A stretch of DNA of 19,449 bases, taken from the NCBI GenBank assembly GCA_035472475.1, contig DATIPA010000082.1:1-19449 (forward strand), in the 5' to 3' direction. A program made the position numbers and the translations under genes. The notes beneath the pieces are model-generated. The model saw only the letters and a program-made list of their open reading frames with translations, was not told the DNA's origin and made no database searches. The DNA is from JAFAXD01 sp035472475 (lineage in GTDB: Bacteria; Pseudomonadota; Alphaproteobacteria; Rhizobiales; Xanthobacteraceae). This document shows, piece after piece, positions 1 through 9,620 of the stretch. Within the stretch, counting starts at the first letter, position 1, and the number at the start of each line of letters is the position of its first letter.

Positions 1-1076
1 TGGACTGGCTGCGGCTCATTCGTAGCGAACATGTTGGGCCACGCACGTTTCGGACGTTGCTCAATCATTTTGGCGGCGCGGCCGCGGCGCTCGCGGCGCT
101 GCCGGACCTCGCACGCCGCGGCGGCGCGCGCGGCGCGACCAAAGTCTGTACTCGAGCCGATGCCGAGCGCGAACTTGCAGCGGCCGAGCGTTTGGGTGTC
201 ACTTATCTGGCGCTCGGGGAGCCGGACTATCCCGTGCGTCTGCAAGCGATCGATGATCCGCCGCCGTTGATCGCGGTGCGTGGCAACCGCGCCGCCCTTG
301 CTCTCCCCGCGGTCGGAATCGTCGGCTCGCGCAACGCGTCAGCGGCCGGTGCGAAGTTCGCGCAAATGCTCGCACGTGACCTGGCCGACGCCGGCTTCGC
401 GGTGGTCTCCGGCCTGGCGCGCGGGATCGACGCTGTCGCTCATCGGGCCGCCCTGACAACGGGAACGATCGCGGTGCTGGCCGGCGGCCATGACCGCATT
501 TATCCGCCCGAACATGCCGAGCTGGCGCACGCGCTGCTCGCAAACGGATGCGCAATCTCGGAGATGCCTCTTGGCTGGGAGCCTCGCGCAAATGACTTCC
601 CCCGCCGCAATCGCCTGATCTCCGGCCTCGCGCTCGGCGTCGTCGTGGTTGAGGCCGCGAAGCGCTCGGGGTCTCTGATCACCGCACGGTTTGCGCTCGA
701 GCAAGGGCGCGAGGTCTTTGCCGTGCCGGGCTCCCCGCTCGACCCGCGCGCCGTAGGGACCAACAGCCTGCTCAAACAGGGAGCGACCCCCGTCACCGAG
801 GCCGCCGACGTGATCAGCGTCTTGCAGCCGATCCTGGGGCGCCCGGCGGCGCCGGTATCTCAACCGCCGGAACCCTCCGGCCTCACCGATCGCGCCGACA
901 GCGAGGAAGCCGCAGCGCGCGTCATGGCGCTACTCGGGCCGACGCCCGTCACGATCGACGACCTCATTCAACTGTCCGGTGTTAGCGCCGCGGTCGTCCG
1001 TACGGTTTTGCTTGAACTCGAAATCGCCGGACGGCTGCAGCGGGAGCGCGGTGGGCGCGTCGCCTTGGCCGGCTGA
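1..1076 (+). CDS. dprA: DNA processing protein DprA (5' truncated by window edge)
   Basis: DprA/Smf loads RecA onto incoming single-stranded DNA during natural transformation and is widely kept in species not known to be competent. The reading frame is open from base 3, with no stop before the window edge, and residues before the first in-frame TTG (57) already read like the family's N-terminal helical region. The true start is therefore upstream. The Rossmann-like core begins near base 315 with the G-S-R motif (324-332), followed by S-G-L-A-R-G-I-D near 410. It continues through the P-R-R-N-R-L-I-S-G and G-S-L-I-T-A-R segments (600-690) and V-P-G-S near 724. A winged-helix domain of the DprA C-terminal type occupies about 895-1070. 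It lies 260 bases before topA on the same strand, the usual alphaproteobacterial neighbourhood. Family identity is secure; competence function cannot be judged here. Confidence 0.95.
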   Translation, partial: DWLRLIRSEHVGPRTFRTLLNHFGGAAAALAALPDLARRGGARGATKVCTRADAERELAAAERLGVTYLALGEPDYPVRLQAIDDPPPLIAVRGNRAALALPAVGIVGSRNASAAGAKFAQMLARDLADAGFAVVSGLARGIDAVAHRAALTTGTIAVLAGGHDRIYPPEHAELAHALLANGCAISEMPLGWEPRANDFPRRNRLISGLALGVVVVEAAKRSGSLITARFALEQGREVFAVPGSPLDPRAVGTNSLLKQGATPVTEAADVISVLQPILGRPAAPVSQPPEPSGLTDRADSEEAAARVMALLGPTPVTIDDLIQLSGVSAAVVRTVLLELEIAGRLQRERGGRVALAG

Positions 1077-1083
1077 GAGCCGG
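1069..1083 (+). terminator. Stem-loop overlapping the dprA stop codon
   Basis: CCGGCT and AGCCGG form a perfect 6-bp stem with a GAG loop, and the dprA TGA lies inside it. No T-run follows, so it is at best a weak or Rho-assisted terminator or an mRNA 3'-end stabiliser. The position at the end of the gene is the main support. Confidence 0.3.
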
Positions 1084-1183
1084 ACTCACCTCCGCGGTAT
1101 TCGACAACCGCTGGCCGATCAGCAGCCACTCTTATAGGCTGTATGCGCGAGCTCTACGTTGCGTAGATTGCAGTCCGAGCCGG

Positions 1184-1222
1184 AATGAAATCTATTTTAT
1201 TTCCAATGCCTTATGCCATAAG
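1184..1222 (+). promoter_or_regulatory. AT-rich island with a perfect short palindrome upstream of topA
   Basis: The dprA-topA gap (1077-1336) is GC-rich except for this AT-rich stretch. It holds GAAAT/ATTTC arms and then CTTATG-C-CATAAG, a perfect 13-base inverted repeat at 1210-1222. It lies about 115 bases before the topA ATG, where a promoter or operator is plausible. A TTGACT at 1248-1253 has only a poor -10 match (CATTTT) 17 bases on. No regulator is assigned. Confidence 0.25.
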
Positions 1223-1336
1223 TCTGGACTACGCGCGGGATCGCGATTTGACTTTGGGGATTCCCTTACCCATTTTCGCGGCGCCGCGCGCTGGCTGTGC
1301 CGGGAACTCCGCGCACCCGCAAAACCACGGGTTGTC

Positions 1337-4057
1337 ATGAACGTCGTCGTTGTTGAATCGCCGGCTAAAGCCAAGACAATCAATAAGTATCTGGGCCGAG
1401 GCTACGAGGTTCTGGCCTCCTTTGGCCACGTCCGCGACCTGCCGCCGAAGAATGGCTCGGTCGACCCCGACCACGACTTCCGCATGCTCTGGGAAGTCGA
1501 TCCCAAAGCTCAAAAGCGGCTCAACGATATCGCACAGGCTCTCAAGGGTTCCACCAAGCTTATTCTCGCGACCGACCCGGATCGGGAAGGCGAAGCGATC
1601 TCATGGCACGTCCTGGAAGTGCTGAAGGAGAAGAAAGCGCTCAAAGACCAGGAGGTCGAGCGCGTGGTGTTCAACGCCATCACCAAGCAGTCGGTGACCG
1701 AGGCGATGGCCAACCCGCGCCATATCGACCACGCCCTGGTCGACGCCTACCTGGCACGCCGGGCGCTGGACTATCTTGTTGGGTTTACCCTGTCGCCGGT
1801 GCTCTGGCGCAAACTGCCCGGTGCGCGGTCGGCCGGGCGCGTTCAATCGGTTGCTCTGCGGCTCGTGTGCGATCGCGAGCTCGAGATCGAGAAGTTCGTT
1901 GCCCGGGAGTTCTGGTCGCTGGTGGCGACGCTCGCCACTCCGCGCGGCGAGACGTTCGAGGCGCGGCTTGTGGGAGCCGATGGCCAAAAAATCCAGCGGC
2001 TCGACATCGGATCCGGCGCGGAGGCCGAGGCGTTCAAGCAGGCGCTCGACACCGCGACCTTTGCGGTCGCCGCCGTTGAGGCCAAACCGTCCAAGCGCAA
2101 TCCGTATCCGCCGTTCACGACCTCGACCCTGCAGCAGGAGGCCAGCCGCAAGCTCGGCTTTGCTCCCGCCCACACGATGCGGATCGCGCAGCGCCTTTAC
2201 GAAGGCGTGGATATCGGCGGCGAGACGGTCGGACTGATCACCTACATGCGCACCGACGGCGTGCAGATCGCCGAGGATGCGCTGCCGGCGATCCGCAAGG
2301 TGATCGGCGCCGACTACGGCGAACGCTACGTTCCAGAAACCGCGCGGCGCTATCAGACCAAGGCCAAGAATGCGCAGGAAGCGCACGAGGCCATCCGTCC
2401 GACCGATGTCGCGCATAGGCCGCGCGACGTCGCCCGGCATCTCGAACCTGAGCAGGCCAAGCTTTATGAGCTGATCTGGATGCGCGCGGTCGCAAGCCAG
2501 ATGGAGTCCGCCGACATCGAACGCACCACCGCCGATATCTCCGCCAAGGTCGGGGCGCGCCTGCTCGACCTGCGGGCGACCGGATCTGTGATCAAGTTCG
2601 ACGGCTTTCTGCGCGTCTATCACGAAGATCGCGACGATCCGGACGAAGACGACGAGTCCCGCCGGCTGCCCGAGATGAGCGAGGGCGAGCCGCTGCAGAA
2701 GCAATCGATCGCCGCGACCCAACACTTCACCGAGCCGCCGCCGCGCTATTCCGAAGCGTCCCTCGTCAAGCGCATGGAGGAGCTCGGCATCGGCCGTCCC
2801 TCGACCTACGCGTCCATCCTGCAGGTGCTCCAGGACCGCAAATATGTGCGGCTGGACAAGCGCCGCCTCTATCCCGAGGACAAGGGCCGCGTGGTGGTCG
2901 CGTTCCTGGAGAGTTATTTCACCAAATACGTGGAATACGATTTCACGGCCGGACTCGAGGATCAACTCGACCGCGTTTCCAACAACGAGCTGGGCTGGCG
3001 CGATCTGCTGCGCGAGTTCTGGAGCGACTTCACCGGCGCGGTCGATAGCATCAAGGACCTGCGCATCGGCGAGGTTTTGACCGCGCTCGATGACATGCTC
3101 GCTCCTCACATCTATCCGGTGCGGGCGGACGGCGGCGATCCGCGTCAATGTCCGTTGTGCGGCACCGGCCGCTTGTCGCTCAAGATCGGGAAATTTGGTG
3201 CCTTCATCGGCTGCTCGAACTACCCGGAGTGCCGCAACACACGACAATTGGCGGCGGCGAATGGCGACGGCGCGGTCGAGAACGGGGCCAAGGAGCTCGG
3301 AACTGATCCAGTCACCGGGCTCACGGTGACGCTGCGCTCAGGTCGGTTCGGACCTTATGTTCAGCTCGGCGAGGGTAAGGATGGCGAAAAGCCCAAGCGC
3401 GCCGGCCTGCTCAAAGGCACCGATCCCAACACCGTGACCCTGGAACTCGCCCTCAAGCTGCTCTCCTTGCCGCGCGAGGTCGGAAAACATTCGGACGATG
3501 GCGAGCCGATCCTCGCGGGCGTCGGACGCTTTGGCCCTTATGTCCAGCACGGCAAGACCTACGCCAGCCTCGAGCAGGGCGACGACGTTCTGACGGTCGG
3601 ACTCAATCGTGCGGTCACCTTGATCGCGGAAAAGATCGCCAAAGGTCCGCGCGCGCGGCGCTTCGGGGCCGATCCCGGCCGTTCGCTCGGTGAGCATCCC
3701 AAAGGCGGTCCGGTTGTCGCGAAGAGCGGCCGCTATGGCCCGTATGTGAGCCACAACGGCGTCAATGCGACGCTGCCCAATGACAAAACACCGGACACGA
3801 TCACGCTCGACGAAGCAGTTGCCTTGATCGACGCACGCGCCGCGAAGATGGACGGCGCCCCGGTGCGTGGAGCGTCACGGCGAAAGACCCGCGCCGCGCG
3901 CGAGGCCGCTGCCCCCACGGTACCGGCCGACGCTGTCGCCGAGCCAAAGCCTGCCCGCAAGCGCGCTGCAAGACCCGCCCGACCGAAACCCGCGGTCAAG
4001 GCGGCGGAGCCAAAACCAAAAGCGCCGGCCCGCAGGGCGAGAACCGCGAGCCAGTAA
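1337..4057 (+). CDS. topA: DNA topoisomerase I (type IA)
   Basis: This enzyme relaxes negatively supercoiled DNA by cutting one strand through a 5'-phosphotyrosine link. The 906-residue protein starts at the conserved MNVVVVESPAKAKTI TOPRIM opening, with E8 as metal ligand, and has the D80-P-D82-R-E-G-E motif. The active-site tyrosine is Y303 in ITYMRTD. One four-cysteine zinc finger is present (C605, C608, C626, C632), followed by three C-terminal repeats of the G-R-F/Y-G-P-Y-V type near residues 670-815. The protein ends in an Ala/Lys/Arg/Pro-rich tail from about 845 that probably binds DNA non-specifically. Length and domain order are normal for alphaproteobacterial TopA, including the single zinc finger. 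The ATG is chosen on conservation, because the upstream ribosome-binding site is weak. It converges on the PBP gene. Confidence 0.97.
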   Translation: MNVVVVESPAKAKTINKYLGRGYEVLASFGHVRDLPPKNGSVDPDHDFRMLWEVDPKAQKRLNDIAQALKGSTKLILATDPDREGEAISWHVLEVLKEKKALKDQEVERVVFNAITKQSVTEAMANPRHIDHALVDAYLARRALDYLVGFTLSPVLWRKLPGARSAGRVQSVALRLVCDRELEIEKFVAREFWSLVATLATPRGETFEARLVGADGQKIQRLDIGSGAEAEAFKQALDTATFAVAAVEAKPSKRNPYPPFTTSTLQQEASRKLGFAPAHTMRIAQRLYEGVDIGGETVGLITYMRTDGVQIAEDALPAIRKVIGADYGERYVPETARRYQTKAKNAQEAHEAIRPTDVAHRPRDVARHLEPEQAKLYELIWMRAVASQMESADIERTTADISAKVGARLLDLRATGSVIKFDGFLRVYHEDRDDPDEDDESRRLPEMSEGEPLQKQSIAATQHFTEPPPRYSEASLVKRMEELGIGRPSTYASILQVLQDRKYVRLDKRRLYPEDKGRVVVAFLESYFTKYVEYDFTAGLEDQLDRVSNNELGWRDLLREFWSDFTGAVDSIKDLRIGEVLTALDDMLAPHIYPVRADGGDPRQCPLCGTGRLSLKIGKFGAFIGCSNYPECRNTRQLAAANGDGAVENGAKELGTDPVTGLTVTLRSGRFGPYVQLGEGKDGEKPKRAGLLKGTDPNTVTLELALKLLSLPREVGKHSDDGEPILAGVGRFGPYVQHGKTYASLEQGDDVLTVGLNRAVTLIAEKIAKGPRARRFGADPGRSLGEHPKGGPVVAKSGRYGPYVSHNGVNATLPNDKTPDTITLDEAVALIDARAAKMDGAPVRGASRRKTRAAREAAAPTVPADAVAEPKPARKRAARPARPKPAVKAAEPKPKAPARRARTASQ

Positions 4058-4126
4058 CACCGGCGAGGCGTCCGCGGCTGTGCAGCTGCTTGATCAGTCC
4101 TACAACAAATAGCTAGTGAACGAATT

Positions 4127-4140
4127 GCCCGTAATTGGGC
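4127..4140. terminator. Small hairpin between convergent topA and PBP genes
   Basis: GCCC and GGGC flank a GTAATT loop directly next to the PBP stop codon, in the 83-base gap where topA and the PBP gene converge. The 4-bp stem is short and has no good T-run on either side. A shared bidirectional termination role is inferred mainly from position. Confidence 0.25.
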
Positions 4141-6918
4141 CTAATATGTATTACGATACACAGTCATTGGCTGCTGTGGATAGGCGGTCGTACAGAAAAA
4201 CAGGAAGCACTGCGTCACGACGCTGCGCACGGGTGCCCGGCGCAAGGCGCGCTGGCGTTGCGCTTCCTTGAGGCGCGCAATTTGGTCGGCATCAACAAAG
4301 CGCGTCTTGCGCTCGACCAGCTGACCTTTGGCGTCGAGCCGAAAGTGCTCGATGAAGGCTCGATTGCCGCCGCCGGGCAGCCGCGTGCCGCTGCCAAGGT
4401 CGATCGGCACGTCTGAGATGAAGGCGCGCGCCTCCCGCGACGGCGGCGCTAGCGCCGCCTTCGGAACACCGTTCGCCCACGCCGCTCGAATGATCGTTTG
4501 GAAGATCGGCAATGCCACACTGGCTCCGGTACTGCCCTGCCCCAATGTGCGGCGCGTCCCTTCCGCGTTGTCGTAGCCGACCCACACCACGATCGTGATG
4601 TCATTGGTGAATCCGGCGAACCAGGTGTCGTTTTCGTCTTCGGACGTGCCGGTCTTGCCGCCAACGTAGGGCGCAAGGTCGCGTGCAGAAGCGGCCGTGC
4701 CGCGCTCGACCACGCCGGCGAGCATGGTTTTGAGCTGATAGAACGCGACCCGATCCGCCGACTTGAGCTGCGCCGGCGCCTCTGCCTGATGCCGGTAGAT
4801 CACTTGTTCATTCTGCTCGATCGACTCGAGCGCATAGGGCGTTGGACGGGCGCCCTCGTTGGCCACGGCCGCATAGAATGCCGCCAGATCGATCGGCCGT
4901 ACCGGCTGGGCTCCGAGCACGAACGGATAGTACGGAATGCACTCGGTGTAGATCTTGGCCTCAAGTGCGAGATCGCACACCCGCTTGAGGCTCACGGCCG
5001 GGTCCTTGTCGATCCCGCCATCCAGCAGATGGGCCGTGACTAGGTTGCGGGAATTCTCCAGCCCGCGCCGCAACGTCATCATTCCGGAACCGCCGCCTTC
5101 GTAGTTCTTCGGCGACCAGTAATCTTTCTCCTGCGCACGCGCGGTACCTCCGATCGGCGGCAGCGTGATCGGCTCGTCGGGGACGAGCGCCGTCGGCTGC
5201 AGCCCGGCTTGCAACGCCGCCAGATAGGTCAAAGGCTTGATTGTCGAACCCGGCTGGCGCTGCGCCTGAGTGGTCCGATTGAGCTGGCTCAGCGGGTAGG
5301 AAAAGCCGCCGGTCATCGCCAGGATCTTTCCGGTCTTGTTCTCCAGCACGAGCGCGGCGCCCTGCACCACCGGGGGCACCCGCAGCTCCGCGCGGGCGCT
5401 CCCCTTGCTCACGTCCACATAAATGACGTCGTAGAGCTTCAGGGTGCTGAGCGTCTTCCCGGCGCGAACGCTGAGCGGCAGGGTGCGCCCGTCAGCAAGT
5501 CCGACCCGGATGCCGCCCTTCGCGCCGCCAAGTTCGGTGACGATCGCGGGTGTCCAGTGCACGTCGTAGAGCATCAGGTGAGCGGTCGCCAGCGCGCGCT
5601 GCCAAGCGGGCTGCGCGGACGGATGTTTTTGTTCGGCCGCTTGCACGCGACGCACGGTGTTTGCCAGGTTGGTCTCGGCGCCTTGGAACTCAACGCGCCC
5701 GCGGGTGATCTCATAGCGCGCCAGTCCATCCTGCAGCGCGGTTTCCACGGCGCGCTGCAGCGCCGGGTTGATTGTCGAGCGAACCGTGTACGAACCGCCG
5801 GTCAAGAGATCGACATCGGCGGCGGTCTTGGCCTCGCGGCGGATTTGGTCGACAAAATAAAGCCCCGAGTCGCGGCCGGTCCGTTCCAGGGCGACCATGC
5901 GCGGCTCGGTCGCCGCCACTTGCCGTATCTGGTCGGCATCGATCACCCCGTCCTGCTGCATGCGCGTCAGCACGTACTCGTAACGCGCCAGCGCGCGATC
6001 GGGATAGCGATCGGGACTGAAATAGCTCGGACCCTTGGTCAGCCCGGCGAGGAGCGCACCGTCGGCGAGCGACAGCTCCTTGGCGGACTTCCCGAAATAG
6101 CGGCGCGCCGCCATCTCGATGCCCCACGCGCTGCGGCCGAGATAGATCGAATTGAGATAAAGCTCGAGAATCTCCGACTTGCTGAACTCGCGCTCCATCC
6201 GCGCAGCGACGATCATCTCCCGGATCTTGCGCTCGTAGGTCACATCGTCGCCGACCAGAAGATTTTTCACGACCTGCTGGGTGATGGTCGATCCGCCCTG
6301 CGGGCGCCCCGGCTGCGCGAGATTGCCGACGAAGGCACGGATCAGCCCGCGCTCATCGACGCCGCGATGCGCGAAGAAGCGCTTGTCTTCGACCGACACG
6401 AACGCCCGTTGAACCACCTCGGGCACGTCGCTCAGCGGCACCGACAACCGGCGCTGCCCTGGCTGGTAGTCGTCCGCGAAGCGCTTGCCCTTGCCATCGA
6501 GGACCACGTTGAGGCCGCGCAGCTTTTGTTCCTTCAGCTTGGCGACGTCGGGCAAGTCGGCCGTCGCCTTGTTATAGAACGCAATGATGTCGTCCACCTC
6601 GACGGCGGAGGTGCCGACGGATTCCCCTTTGCAGAATTGCCGATAAGCCGCAAACAAATCGTCGAAATTAATGCCGTGGAAGACTTTGCTCTCACCTTCT
6701 ACGGCTTTCGGATCGTTCATCGCGATCGCGATCAACTCGTCGATGTTGATGTTCTCCAGATCGAATGCCTTGAGCATGTGAGCGCAGCCGTCGTGCAGCA
6801 ACTGCACGACCTCGGCCCGGTCGCGCGCCGGGTCGAACTCGGTCTTGACGTCGGAGCGTGTGGTTATCTGGCTCAGCGTGAGCGCGACGGCGAAGATCTT
6901 GATGAGGATGGCGTTCAT
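4141..6918 (-). CDS. Class A penicillin-binding protein (bifunctional transglycosylase/transpeptidase)
   Basis: The protein polymerises lipid II into glycan strands and cross-links them in the periplasm. In this 925-residue protein the GT51 transglycosylase shows catalytic E177 in VEDKRFFAHRG, the GGSTITQQ box (208-215) and the RKIREMIVAARMER to LELYLNSIYLG segment (230-261). The transpeptidase shows S558-T-I-K561, S623-R-N625 and K755-T-G757, so all catalytic motifs are intact. The N-terminus has only a short hydrophobic stretch (about residues 4-17) acting as a signal or anchor. About 130 mostly charged residues then precede GT51, with no match I recognise. An extra strand-rich insert lies near 450-515 between the two enzymes. 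The start fits a family I recall between topA and rnr in Hyphomicrobiales, although no good Shine-Dalgarno is visible. It faces rnr across a 408-base divergent gap. It could be called PBP1a-like, but I do not assign a symbol. Confidence 0.93.
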   Translation of the reverse strand: MNAILIKIFAVALTLSQITTRSDVKTEFDPARDRAEVVQLLHDGCAHMLKAFDLENINIDELIAIAMNDPKAVEGESKVFHGINFDDLFAAYRQFCKGESVGTSAVEVDDIIAFYNKATADLPDVAKLKEQKLRGLNVVLDGKGKRFADDYQPGQRRLSVPLSDVPEVVQRAFVSVEDKRFFAHRGVDERGLIRAFVGNLAQPGRPQGGSTITQQVVKNLLVGDDVTYERKIREMIVAARMEREFSKSEILELYLNSIYLGRSAWGIEMAARRYFGKSAKELSLADGALLAGLTKGPSYFSPDRYPDRALARYEYVLTRMQQDGVIDADQIRQVAATEPRMVALERTGRDSGLYFVDQIRREAKTAADVDLLTGGSYTVRSTINPALQRAVETALQDGLARYEITRGRVEFQGAETNLANTVRRVQAAEQKHPSAQPAWQRALATAHLMLYDVHWTPAIVTELGGAKGGIRVGLADGRTLPLSVRAGKTLSTLKLYDVIYVDVSKGSARAELRVPPVVQGAALVLENKTGKILAMTGGFSYPLSQLNRTTQAQRQPGSTIKPLTYLAALQAGLQPTALVPDEPITLPPIGGTARAQEKDYWSPKNYEGGGSGMMTLRRGLENSRNLVTAHLLDGGIDKDPAVSLKRVCDLALEAKIYTECIPYYPFVLGAQPVRPIDLAAFYAAVANEGARPTPYALESIEQNEQVIYRHQAEAPAQLKSADRVAFYQLKTMLAGVVERGTAASARDLAPYVGGKTGTSEDENDTWFAGFTNDITIVVWVGYDNAEGTRRTLGQGSTGASVALPIFQTIIRAAWANGVPKAALAPPSREARAFISDVPIDLGSGTRLPGGGNRAFIEHFRLDAKGQLVERKTRFVDADQIARLKEAQRQRALRRAPVRSVVTQCFLFFCTTAYPQQPMTVYRNTY

Positions 6919-7326
6919 CGGGGCACATTCGTCATGGCGACAACCAGGGGACGCTCAATCGGTCACCCCAACGCCACCCGCCGTCGAACGCGCCCGCTGA
7001 TCAAATCACAGTTCTGAGCGTTTGCAGAGCGGGATTGTTAGGAAAACGATGTGTCACGCCGGTGACCGCAGCTTTGCGATTGGCTCAATGTCGTACTGAC
7101 GAGGTCGACCTCAATGCTATCGGCGAAGCGCAGTCATCCACCACGACGGTCGGATTTCCGTGCGCAAGCAGTCTTAGTCTGCAGGTTGTGCCCTGGCGCA
7201 AATTGCTCCGGAAGCCCATGATTCCAGTGTGGTTTTGGTTTCAAATTTGCCGTGATCCCACGCTCATTGGATCGTAAGGTCTGGAGAAAATGCCCGGCAG
7301 TCACTATCTAACGGCGACGTACAACA
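6919..7326. promoter_or_regulatory. Divergent intergenic region between the PBP gene and rnr
   Basis: This 408-base gap must contain the promoters of both divergent genes, but I cannot mark a convincing -35/-10 pair for either. It holds one short inverted repeat, GTCAC-GCCG-GTGAC (7053-7066), about 135 bases from the PBP start. A locally AT-richer stretch runs from about 7225 to 7250 towards rnr. Short open frames are present but have no protein-like character. No RNA gene is recognisable. Confidence 0.4.
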
Positions 7327-9606
7327 TTGGATGATTCTTTGGCCCCTCACCTGCGCCAAAAACCCCCTTTTCCTTCGAAAGAAGACATTCTCAACTTCAT
7401 CGGCCGGCAACCCGGTAAGGTCGGCACGCGTGAGCTTGCCCGCGCGTTTGGCCTCAAGAATGACGACCGCGCGGCGCTTAAACGCATCCTGCGCGAGCTC
7501 GCCGACGACGGGCACATCGAGCGCCGGCGCAAGAAGCTCCACCATGCGGGCGCGCTGCCGAACGTCGTGCTGGCGGACATCAACGAACGGGACCCGGATG
7601 GCGAACTGATCGCAACGCCCCAGGAATGGGACGAGGTTGCGCACGGACCCGCCCCAAAAATTCGCATTCAGACGCCGCGCAAGTCCCGCCCCGGCGAGGT
7701 CGCCGGTGTCGGCGACCGGGTTCTGGTACGAACCGAGGAGGCCGACGGCGATCGCATCCGTTACACGGGTCGCGTCATCAAAATCATCGGGCATCCCAAG
7801 CACCGGGCGCTCGGTATCTTCCGCGCAATGCCGAACGGCAGCGGACGGCTGGTGCCGGTCAGCAAGAAGGACCTGCGCGAAATCGCAATTCCGGCAGGCG
7901 CGACGCTCGACGCGCACGATGGCGACCTGGTCGCGGTCGAGGTCAGCCGGCAGGTCCGGTTCGGCTTGCCGGTGGCACGGGTCAAGGAACGTCTTGCATC
8001 GCTCGCAAGCGAGAAGGCGGTCAGCCTGATTGCCATCCAGTCGCACGAGATTCCCTCGGTCTTCGGTCGCGAGGCGCTGGCCGAGGCACAGGCTGCACGG
8101 CCGGCGACCTTGGCGGGCCGCGAGGACTGGCGCCAGGTTCCGCTAGTTACCATCGACCCGATCGACGCCAAGGACCACGACGACGCCGTGTTCGCCCGCC
8201 TGGACCCGGATCTGAATAATCGTGGCGGATTCATCATCGATGTCGCCATTGCGGACGTCGCCCACTACGTCCGGCCCGGATCCGCACTCGATCGTGAGGC
8301 CCTGGCGCGCGGCAATTCGGTTTATTTCCCAGACCAGGTCGTGCCGATGCTCCCGGAGCGCATTTCCAACGACCTGTGCTCGCTGGTACCCAATCAGGAT
8401 CGCGCCGCGCTCGCAGTCCGCATGGTCATCGGCGCCGATGGCCGCAAGCGCTCGCACACCTTTCACCGGATCATGATGCGATCGGCGGCGCGGCTCTCCT
8501 ACCCGCAGGCGCAGGATGCGATCGACGGCCGGCCCGATCAGGTCACCGGTCCATTGCTCGACACGGTGCTGCGTCCGCTCTATGCGGCCTACCGAGCGCT
8601 CAAAAGCGCGCGCGAGGCCCGCGATCCGCTCGATCTCGATCTGCCCGAGCGCAAGATCCTGCTCAAGCCCGACGGCACCGTCGACCGGGTCATCACGCCC
8701 GAGCGACTCGACGCTCACCGCCTGATCGAAGAATTCATGATCCTCGCCAACGTCGCCGCCGCGGAATCGCTCGAGCGCGCTAACACTCCGCTGATCTATC
8801 GGGTGCACGATGAACCGGCGCCCGAGAAGATCGAGGCGTTGCGTGAATTCCTGCGTAGCCTCGATATTTCGCTGCCGCGCGGCGGCACGCTCGCCACCAG
8901 CCATTTCAACGGGGTGCTCGGCCACGTCAAAGGCCGTGACGTCGAGGAGCTCGTGAACCAAGTGGTTCTGCGCACCCAATCGCAAGCCGAGTACACCGCC
9001 GAGAATTACGGACATTTTGGACTCAACCTGCGCCGCTACGCGCATTTCACCTCGCCGATCCGCCGCTTTGCTGATCTCGTCGTGCATCGCGCCCTGATTC
9101 GCGCGCTCAAGCTCGGATCAGACGGGCTTCCAGCCGCAGCCGACGGACAGAGCCTGGGGGAAATTGCGGCGCGCATCTCGGCCGCCGAGCGCCGCGCCAT
9201 GACCGCCGAGCGCGAGACGGCTGATCGGCTGATCGCACACTTCCTCGCCGACCGGATCGGCGCGACCTTCGAGGGTCGCATCTCCGGCGTGACCCGCGCC
9301 GGCTTGTTCGTGAAGCTCGACGGCACGGGAGCGGACGGCTTCGTTCCGGCCCGGCTGATCGGCGGCGAATATTTCCGGTACTACGAAGCCCGCCATGCGC
9401 TCATCGGCGATACGACGGGCGAGACCTACCGGCTCGGCGATCGCGTGAGCGTACGGTTGGCAGAGGCCGCACCCGTCGCCGGCGCGCTGCGCTTCGAACT
9501 CCTGTCGCCTGGCCGTATCGAGAGCAAACGCACGCGCCCGCGCGCCGTGCCGGACCGCGAGCGATCGCGCGACCGGCGGCCGCGACGCATGCGGTCACGA
9601 CCTTAG
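7327..9606 (+). CDS. rnr: Ribonuclease R
   Basis: This processive 3'-5' exoribonuclease degrades structured RNA, including mRNA and defective rRNA. The 759-residue protein has an N-terminal helix-turn-helix-like segment (about 18-75), cold-shock/OB-fold regions (about 125-240) and the RNB catalytic domain. Its metal ligands are in D277-P-I-D280-A-K-D283-H-D285-D286. The conserved RRYAHFTSPIRRF block lies at 569-581. An S1 domain runs from about 645 to 725, and the protein ends in a strongly basic Arg-rich tail, as is common for RNase R. The start is TTG: an in-frame stop lies at 7309 and the first residues fit the family, but the ribosome-binding site is weak. TTG at 7339 is an alternative. 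The NUDIX gene follows after 14 bases, so the two are probably co-transcribed. Confidence 0.95.
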   Translation: MDDSLAPHLRQKPPFPSKEDILNFIGRQPGKVGTRELARAFGLKNDDRAALKRILRELADDGHIERRRKKLHHAGALPNVVLADINERDPDGELIATPQEWDEVAHGPAPKIRIQTPRKSRPGEVAGVGDRVLVRTEEADGDRIRYTGRVIKIIGHPKHRALGIFRAMPNGSGRLVPVSKKDLREIAIPAGATLDAHDGDLVAVEVSRQVRFGLPVARVKERLASLASEKAVSLIAIQSHEIPSVFGREALAEAQAARPATLAGREDWRQVPLVTIDPIDAKDHDDAVFARLDPDLNNRGGFIIDVAIADVAHYVRPGSALDREALARGNSVYFPDQVVPMLPERISNDLCSLVPNQDRAALAVRMVIGADGRKRSHTFHRIMMRSAARLSYPQAQDAIDGRPDQVTGPLLDTVLRPLYAAYRALKSAREARDPLDLDLPERKILLKPDGTVDRVITPERLDAHRLIEEFMILANVAAAESLERANTPLIYRVHDEPAPEKIEALREFLRSLDISLPRGGTLATSHFNGVLGHVKGRDVEELVNQVVLRTQSQAEYTAENYGHFGLNLRRYAHFTSPIRRFADLVVHRALIRALKLGSDGLPAAADGQSLGEIAARISAAERRAMTAERETADRLIAHFLADRIGATFEGRISGVTRAGLFVKLDGTGADGFVPARLIGGEYFRYYEARHALIGDTTGETYRLGDRVSVRLAEAAPVAGALRFELLSPGRIESKRTRPRAVPDRERSRDRRPRRMRSRP

Positions 9607-9620
9607 AGGCACCCGCCAAT

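Noticed and set aside
1601..3247. Long minus-strand open frame opposite topA (548 codons)
   Set aside because: This is a shadow of GC-rich topA codons; there is no recognisable domain and topA is unambiguous.
5209..7017. Long plus-strand open frame opposite the PBP gene (602 codons)
   Set aside because: It is a shadow of the PBP coding sequence, with low-complexity His/Arg/Leu composition and no family match.
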